A stretch of DNA of 46,633 nt from Clostridiales bacterium (lineage in GTDB: Bacteria; Bacillota; Clostridia; Christensenellales; UBA1242): positions 1 to 46,633 of the forward strand of contig SVIS01000011.1 in assembly GCA_015069385.1 (NCBI GenBank), in the 5' to 3' direction. Made by a program: the position numbers and the translations under genes. A model generated the notes under the pieces. It was not told the DNA's origin and made no database searches. It saw only the letters and a list, made by a program, of their open reading frames with translations. Below, one piece after another: positions 41,942 through 46,633 of the stretch. Within the stretch, counting starts at the first letter, position 1, and the number at the start of each line of letters is the position of its first letter.

Positions 41942-44053
41942 ATGAAAAAGGTAGTTAATTTTAGACCAATTTTTTATTCCTTTGTTGCATTAGGATTGGG
42001 CATTTACTTTGCTCGATCTATTTTTGCTTTTAACACTTTTGTAATAATTGCACTTTTAACATTTTTAATTATTAGCATATTTTTAGCAATAAAATATAAA
42101 CATGTAAAAAGACTTCTAGTTTTAATTGGTGTATTTACAATTGGTATGGCTGTTTTTGCATTATCATTTAATACATTTACAGATCATAATTTTGTTAATC
42201 AGAATTGTGTTGTTTCTGGCAGAATTTCTACTGTTAAAAATTATACAAATTCGCAATCGGTTGTTTTAGATAATACATACATTAATGGTGTAAAAGTAAA
42301 TAAAAATATTGTTGTTAATGTATTTCAGGCAAATACCTTAGAGGTTGGTTATGTAATTACTTTTGAAGATTATTTACAAAAAACCGAGTTGTTTTCACTT
42401 GGTCAATTTAATAATTACTATTATAAATATAATATATCTTATACAGCATCAACACAAGACACAAATATTACTATTGACTGTTTTGATGGCTTAACTTTGT
42501 CAGAGGCACTAAGAAATTCAGTAAAATTAAATTTAAATCAAAACATGTCGCCAGATGAGGCAAGTGTAAGTTATGCGGCACTATTTGGTGATAAAACATT
42601 TGTAGATTATGATATTACTAATGATTTTTCTATATCAGGAATTGCACATCTTCTTGCTGTTTCTGGTTTACATATTGGTTTTATTACAGCAGCCTTATCT
42701 TTTCTTTTAAATAAAACAAAATTTAATAAATATGTAAAACTAACAATAATTTCGGCATTTTTGTTATTTTATTGTTATATTTGTTCATTTTCTGTATCTG
42801 TAATAAGAGCATCGTTAATGTTTTTAGTTTTAACTATTGCAGGAATTTTAGGTAAACAGTATGATAGATTAAATTCTCTTAGCCTGGCAGGATTTGTTGT
42901 CCTTTTATATAAACCTCTTTCGGTTTTTGATCCGGGTTTTTTACTTAGTTTCTTTTGTGTATTTTCTATTTATATGTTTTTGCCTTTCTTTGCAAGAATA
43001 TTCAAAAAACTACACTTGCCTAAAAAACTAACAGATTCTCTAGCAATAATTGTTTCTGTGCAAATTGGTCTTTTGCCATTAACTATATATTATTATGGAA
43101 AAATGTCTATATTAACTATTCTTGCAAACTTAATTTGTGTACCTATTTTTGAAATATTTTTTATAATGCTTTTTGCATTTACTATTGTTACTTTAATTAT
43201 TCCGCCACTTGGTTTTATATTAAAACTTCCGGCATTAATTATAACGGGTATAATAAAATTAGCGCAAATTACTGCTAGTCAAAAGTGGGCTATAATTCCG
43301 CTTGGATTTGTATCTCCACTGTTAATTGTTATCGTTTATTTTGTTATGTTTATATTTTCACATTATTTAAATTTAAACATAAAACAAAAAATTAATATTG
43401 GGGTTACAATATTAGTATTTGGCGTAGTTGTGGCAATTGCAAACGCAATGCCTGTTTATAATGTGCAAAACATAAACATATTAAATACTTATAATACAAC
43501 CACTTATGTTTTAGAGTTAGATAACAAAACTTATTCTATAGGTGAGCATAATTATTCTTCACTTGCAACTAATACTAAATATTTGCAAAATATATCTCAT
43601 AAACCTTGTGATTATCTGTTTTTAATGGGTGATGAATTAATAGTTGATAACGAACTTTATTCAAACATATATTCATTTTCAGTTGATGCAAAAGATAATT
43701 ATATAGCATATAATTTAAATTATAAGTTTAATAATGTTGCCGTGCGAGCTGTAAGTTATGATGGAACGCTATGTATGCTACATATAATGTATAATAATGT
43801 CAATTATCTTTTTTGTTTGCAAAATACAAAATATGAGCATATTTACACATATATTCAAACATTAAATAAAGTAGACTTTTTATTCTGCTTCTCAGAATAT
43901 GTAGATAAAAACTTGAACGAATTAAATGCAACAAATTTTATAATAGATGGAAATTATATTGTTGCGAACAATATAGAACAAAAAGATATAACAGGAAATT
44001 GGACATTAGAACTAAGTAGTGATAAAATAAAAAGCATAAGGAGTATAGATTGA
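41942..44053 (+). CDS. comEC: ComEC/Rec2-family DNA-uptake channel protein
   Basis: A 703-residue polytopic membrane protein. N-terminal helices and a beta (OB-like) segment are followed by the competence domain with the hallmark HLLAVSGLHIGFI (about residues 234-246) and many helices up to about residue 505. The C-terminal ~200 residues correspond to the metallo-hydrolase-like domain, but its HxHxDH metal motif is not visible, so a nuclease role of that part is doubtful. It likely forms the channel passing single-stranded DNA into the cell. No clear ribosome site lies before the ATG. holA overlaps its last bases (ATTGA), giving translational coupling. Confidence 0.88.
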   Translation: MKKVVNFRPIFYSFVALGLGIYFARSIFAFNTFVIIALLTFLIISIFLAIKYKHVKRLLVLIGVFTIGMAVFALSFNTFTDHNFVNQNCVVSGRISTVKNYTNSQSVVLDNTYINGVKVNKNIVVNVFQANTLEVGYVITFEDYLQKTELFSLGQFNNYYYKYNISYTASTQDTNITIDCFDGLTLSEALRNSVKLNLNQNMSPDEASVSYAALFGDKTFVDYDITNDFSISGIAHLLAVSGLHIGFITAALSFLLNKTKFNKYVKLTIISAFLLFYCYICSFSVSVIRASLMFLVLTIAGILGKQYDRLNSLSLAGFVVLLYKPLSVFDPGFLLSFFCVFSIYMFLPFFARIFKKLHLPKKLTDSLAIIVSVQIGLLPLTIYYYGKMSILTILANLICVPIFEIFFIMLFAFTIVTLIIPPLGFILKLPALIITGIIKLAQITASQKWAIIPLGFVSPLLIVIVYFVMFIFSHYLNLNIKQKINIGVTILVFGVVVAIANAMPVYNVQNINILNTYNTTTYVLELDNKTYSIGEHNYSSLATNTKYLQNISHKPCDYLFLMGDELIVDNELYSNIYSFSVDAKDNYIAYNLNYKFNNVAVRAVSYDGTLCMLHIMYNNVNYLFCLQNTKYEHIYTYIQTLNKVDFLFCFSEYVDKNLNELNATNFIIDGNYIVANNIEQKDITGNWTLELSSDKIKSIRSID

Positions 44054-44997
44054 ATTATCAAGAATTAACAAATGTAGAAAAAGCAGTATATCTTTTAAAA
44101 GGAGATGCTTTTTTGTGTAAACAAACAAAAAACAAAATTGCACAATTGTTGAAAATTGAAAATATTAATATAAGTCAATTTAATGAAGAAAACTTTGAAG
44201 CATTGTCTGTTGTAAATGCATGTAATCAGTTTTCATTTTTTGAAGAAAACAGAATGGTTGTTGTGCAAGACTTGCAAAAAGAATTAAATTCTGAAAGCAA
44301 AAAAATATTAGAAAATTATTGCAAAAATCCAAATTTAACATGCACTTTAGTTTTAATAGATACAATTTCTTCAAATTGTTTTGATTTTATTAAACAAGTT
44401 GAACTGGTTGAATGTAAGGCAAATGAAACCTTTTTAATTAATTATATAAAAGAGCAGTTTGAAAAAAACAAGAAAGAGATTTCGCAAAGTCTTTGTAAAA
44501 AAATATTAGAAAATTGTTTATCTAATTTAAATAGAATAAACTTAGAAATTAAAAAAATTTGTGATTATTTACAAGCAGAAACTATTGTTTCAGAGCAAGT
44601 TGTTGACCTGTTAGTTTTTAAAGATATAGAACTTAAAGTATTTGATTTAACAACTGCGCTTGGTTACAAAAATAAGGATAAGGCATTAAAACTTGTTCAT
44701 AGTATGTTAGAACTTGGCGAGCCACCAATAAAAATTATTTCACTAATTGCTGGGCAATTTAGAAGAATGTTTTTTGCAAAATTAAATAAAGGAAGCAACG
44801 CAGAATTAGCCAAGGTTCTTGGTTGCAAAGAGTTTGCTATTATAAAAGCAAAAGAGCAGGCCATAAAGTTTTCGGCTTCAGAACTTAAAAAAATTGAGAA
44901 TATGTGTATGGAAGTTGACTTTAACATTAAAAATGGTGATATGAGCATGGAAAATTCTTTATACTACTTAATTTTTAATATAATAAATGCTTCTTAA
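44050..44997 (+). CDS. holA: DNA polymerase III delta subunit
   Basis: A 315-residue clamp-loader subunit that opens the beta clamp. It shows the HolA layout: an N-terminal AAA-like domain (VYLLKGDAFLCKQTKNKI, then FSFFEENRMVVVQDLQKEL), a middle part with LINYIKEQFEKNKKEIS, and a helical collar domain (FDLTTALGYKNKDKALKLVHSML, IKIISLIAGQFRRMF). Walker A is absent, as expected for delta. The TTG start overlaps the comEC stop and follows AAGGAG. The comEC-holA-rpsT neighbourhood is conserved in Firmicutes, with rpsT on the opposite strand. Confidence 0.92.
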   Translation: MNYQELTNVEKAVYLLKGDAFLCKQTKNKIAQLLKIENINISQFNEENFEALSVVNACNQFSFFEENRMVVVQDLQKELNSESKKILENYCKNPNLTCTLVLIDTISSNCFDFIKQVELVECKANETFLINYIKEQFEKNKKEISQSLCKKILENCLSNLNRINLEIKKICDYLQAETIVSEQVVDLLVFKDIELKVFDLTTALGYKNKDKALKLVHSMLELGEPPIKIISLIAGQFRRMFFAKLNKGSNAELAKVLGCKEFAIIKAKEQAIKFSASELKKIENMCMEVDFNIKNGDMSMENSLYYLIFNIINAS

Positions 44998-45007
44998 AAT
45001 AAACATG

Positions 45008-45038
45008 AAAAAACCACCTCTTAATTAGAGGTGGTTTA
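45008..45038. terminator. Bidirectional terminator between holA and rpsT
   Basis: 11-bp perfect stem AAACCACCTCT/AGAGGTGGTTT with a TAATT loop. Confidence 0.88.
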
Positions 45039-45047
45039 AATTTACAA

Positions 45048-45314
45048 TTAACCTTTAATAGCATTTAATTTTTTATAAAAAGCAGCTTGGTTTCTTGATG
45101 CACAATTTTTACTAATTACATTGTCTTGAGCAGCGTTATCAAGTAATGCTACAACCTCGCTTAAAAGTTTAGTTGCTTCTTCTACTTGTTTGTTTTCTAC
45201 AGCAACTAAAAATTTCTTTTTAGCAGTTGCAATTTCAGATTTAACTGATTTATTTAACGCGTTCTTTTTTTCTGCGACCAAAACTCTTTTTTTTGCTGAT
45301 TTAATGTTTGGCAT
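45048..45314 (-). CDS. rpsT: 30S ribosomal protein S20
   Basis: An 88-residue basic helical protein binding 16S rRNA. The sequence follows S20: MPNIKSAKKRVLVAEKKNALN at the start, SEIATAKKKFLVAVENKQVEEA in the middle, NVISKNCASRNQAAFYKKL at the end. AAGGAG lies about 14 nt before the ATG, rather far. It is transcribed alone from a TTGCAA/TAGAAT promoter and convergent with holA. Confidence 0.96.
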   Translation of the reverse strand: MPNIKSAKKRVLVAEKKNALNKSVKSEIATAKKKFLVAVENKQVEEATKLLSEVVALLDNAAQDNVISKNCASRNQAAFYKKLNAIKG

Positions 45315-45348
45315 AGTGTTTTGACGTCTCCTTTTTAAAATTCGATTA

Positions 45349-45377
45349 ATTCTAGCATATTAATTTATTAATTGCAA
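45349..45377 (-). promoter_or_regulatory. Promoter of rpsT
   Basis: Minus strand: TTGCAA (45372-45377), 17-bp spacer, TAGAAT (45349-45354). Confidence 0.65.
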
Positions 45378-45475
45378 GTGTTTTTTATAAATTCAAAAAA
45401 TAATAAGAAAAGCACTTTTTTTGTTGCTTACTTTTTTAAAATTGTTATATACTAAAACTATAAAAAGAGGGAAAA

Positions 45476-46153
45476 ATGAAAAAACGCATTATTTTATATA
45501 GTATTTTGCTTGGTATTTTAACTGTGACATTTGGGCTTGGCATATATGGGCTTATTTCTGCTACTAGATATAAAAATAACAATGTAAGTTTTGTTGTTAA
45601 TAATAATCAGGCGTATTTTTCAGCTATAGGTCAATATTATTGTGGCGAAAACGCAATTCTATCTGGTGTGCCAAATTCTTCTTATGAGGCAAGATATACT
45701 CAGGCAGATTATTACAATGGTGCTAATGGAACTGTAGACGCATGGCAAATTGGTGCTAGTGAATTTATTTATTCTGACATCGAGCCAGAAACAAATGTAT
45801 CAACTCTTAAATATGTAATTAAAATTAAAAATGAAAATTCTGAACGCAATTTGTCTGTAAAATTAAATGGTGTTGCAGTTAATCAATATAATTATTTTAT
45901 TACTAATATTAAATACCAAAACGGAGACAATTCTGAAACAACTGTTTTTTCTAATGATCCAGAAAATTTGGTAAATTATAATTTATATTTTAATCCAACA
46001 ATTTCTCCTAATAAAGTAGATATACCAACCGAAGAAGTTGTTCAAAGAGGCGATACATTAACAGTAACAATTACATTAACCTTAAATACAAAAACAAAAG
46101 CATTTAATTTAGAAAATAATTTTGGTTTTGTTTTAGATTCAGTTGCCATATAA
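45476..46153 (+). CDS. Secreted or membrane-anchored protein, TasA-like layout
   Basis: 225 residues with a basic start and one hydrophobic segment (about 5-28, YSILLGILTVTFGLGIYGLI) leading into a beta-rich extracellular part. The GIYG...SATRY junction and the following SFVVNNNQAYFSAIGQ line up in pattern with GIYAAKQASL and GFTATNVYAEVSGQ of the 46310 protein, so the two are probably related. ITLTLNTKT near the end resembles the final strand of TasA/camelysin-like domains. No sorting signal or lipobox is visible. AGAGGG precedes the ATG. The function is unknown; a fibre or surface-layer component is possible. Confidence 0.65.
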   Translation: MKKRIILYSILLGILTVTFGLGIYGLISATRYKNNNVSFVVNNNQAYFSAIGQYYCGENAILSGVPNSSYEARYTQADYYNGANGTVDAWQIGASEFIYSDIEPETNVSTLKYVIKIKNENSERNLSVKLNGVAVNQYNYFITNIKYQNGDNSETTVFSNDPENLVNYNLYFNPTISPNKVDIPTEEVVQRGDTLTVTITLTLNTKTKAFNLENNFGFVLDSVAI

Positions 46154-46166
46154 TATTTTAATTTTT

Positions 46167-46197
46167 AAAAACTTGTACATTGTGCAAGTTTTTTTTA
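46167..46197 (+). terminator. Terminator after the 45476 gene
   Basis: AAAACTTG/CAAGTTTT stem with additional inner pairs, T8 tail. Confidence 0.85.
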
Positions 46198-46248
46198 TGC
46201 ATAAATATTTTGGAATAAAAAAATAAATATAAAACCACTAAAAATTAG

Positions 46249-46276
46249 TTGACAATTGGCTGGGGGGGGGTAGAAT
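46249..46276 (+). promoter_or_regulatory. Promoter with a nine-G tract inside the spacer (likely phase-variable)
   Basis: TTGACA (46249-46254), 16-bp spacer ending in nine G (46262-46270), TAGAAT (46271-46276). Gain or loss of G bases changes the -35/-10 distance. AAGGAG lies at 46294-46299, followed by an ATGTAA start-stop just before the gene's ATG. Confidence 0.8.
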
Positions 46277-46309
46277 ACAAATATATCATTAAAAAGGAGA
46301 AAAATGTAA

Positions 46310-46633
46310 ATGAAGAAAAACATTAAATGGCTAATAAATGTAGCAACAATATGTTTATGCTTGTGTGCAATAGCAATAGGCATATATGCAGCAAAACAAG
46401 CAAGTTTAACCGCCACCGGCACAATAGGGTTTACAGCAACTAATGTATACGCAGAAGTAAGTGGACAAACAAGTGGAGCAGCAGAAGAGGTAACATTTAA
46501 TACAATAACAATAGACTCAACAAAAACAGGAAATCCATATACAGATACAACAACATGGTCGGGCAAGAATATAAATTTTAATGAAGAAGGAACACCAATA
46601 ACCCTAACATTTACAATAACCAACCTGTCAACC
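46310..46633 (+). CDS. Surface protein, 5' part only (3' end outside window)
   Basis: The first 108 codons of a secreted protein: basic start, hydrophobic segment (about 7-29, LINVATICLCLCAIAIGIYA), then ASLTATGTIGFTATNVYAEV and a Thr-rich beta region (ITLTFTITNLS). This matches the N-terminal type expected for the protein at 3-1397 and uses the same A-ending codons (aca, ata, gca), unlike nearby housekeeping genes. AAGGAG is 10 nt upstream of ATG 46310; an ATGTAA directly before it makes a one-codon ORF. Expression is probably switched by the poly-G promoter. Whether the missing C-terminus carries a DUF6273 domain cannot be seen. Confidence 0.7.
   Translation, partial: MKKNIKWLINVATICLCLCAIAIGIYAAKQASLTATGTIGFTATNVYAEVSGQTSGAAEEVTFNTITIDSTKTGNPYTDTTTWSGKNINFNEEGTPITLTFTITNLST

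Noticed and set aside
46195..46623. 142-aa minus-strand frame opposite the last gene
   Set aside because: It is the antisense shadow of the surface-protein gene and runs through its promoter.

Overview
The window is very AT-rich chromosomal DNA from a low-GC Bacillota-type bacterium, most likely an uncultured gut member of the Clostridia. Evidence for this is the Firmicutes order secG-rnr-smpB-ssrA, an McsA-McsB-ClpC operon, a long-form HPF, a CIRCE element in front of clpB, AAGGAGG-type ribosome binding sites, TTGACA/TATAAT promoters with 17-bp spacers, and TGA used as a stop. I cannot name a species from sequence alone.

Layout. 1-1.4 kb: 3' part of a large surface protein with a DUF6273-like C-terminus that looks like a diversity-generating retroelement (DGR) target. 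1.6-5.2 kb: trans-translation and RNA quality-control block (small membrane protein, secG, rnr, smpB, and ssrA on the opposite strand). 5.4-6.7 kb: two unknown genes. 6.9-8.5 kb: maf-galE operon (minus). 8.8 kb: tRNA-Ser(UGA). 9.0-15 kb: an accessory island with a serine recombinase split by one in-frame amber codon, about 1.1 kb of repeat- and hairpin-rich non-coding DNA, and a ribbon-helix-helix gene overlapping a fused restriction-modification-specificity enzyme. 15-27.3 kb: a patchwork of single accessory genes, each often with its own terminator: APH-like kinase, three GNAT acetyltransferases, an SDR, a BspA-type lipoprotein, a TetR regulator beside a duplicated ABC-2 exporter, and a two-gene operon of a nucleotidyltransferase-fold protein plus a DUF262 protein. 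27.4-45.3 kb: housekeeping genes (M18 aminopeptidase, nth, obg, yhbY, rsfS, mcsA-mcsB-clpC, hpf, clpB, comEC, holA, rpsT). 45.5 kb to the end: two more secreted proteins related in layout to the first gene; the last is cut by the window edge and has a nine-G tract inside its promoter spacer.

How it works together. SmpB, tmRNA, RNase R, ClpC/ClpB, McsA/B, HPF, RsfS, Obg and YhbY form a dense ribosome and protein quality-control neighbourhood. The island at 9-15 kb and the NTase-DUF262 operon are the likely phage-defence loci. The two window ends carry members of a surface-protein family with two possible diversification mechanisms: DGR-like hypervariation of the C-terminus, and poly-G phase variation of the promoter.

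Most interesting: the poly-G promoter (46249-46276), the DGR-like variable region (1271-1397), the NTase-DUF262 operon (25688-27302), an McsB that seems to have lost its phosphagen-kinase arginines, a phased A7 slippery site at 38196-38202, and the structured non-coding region 11040-12010.
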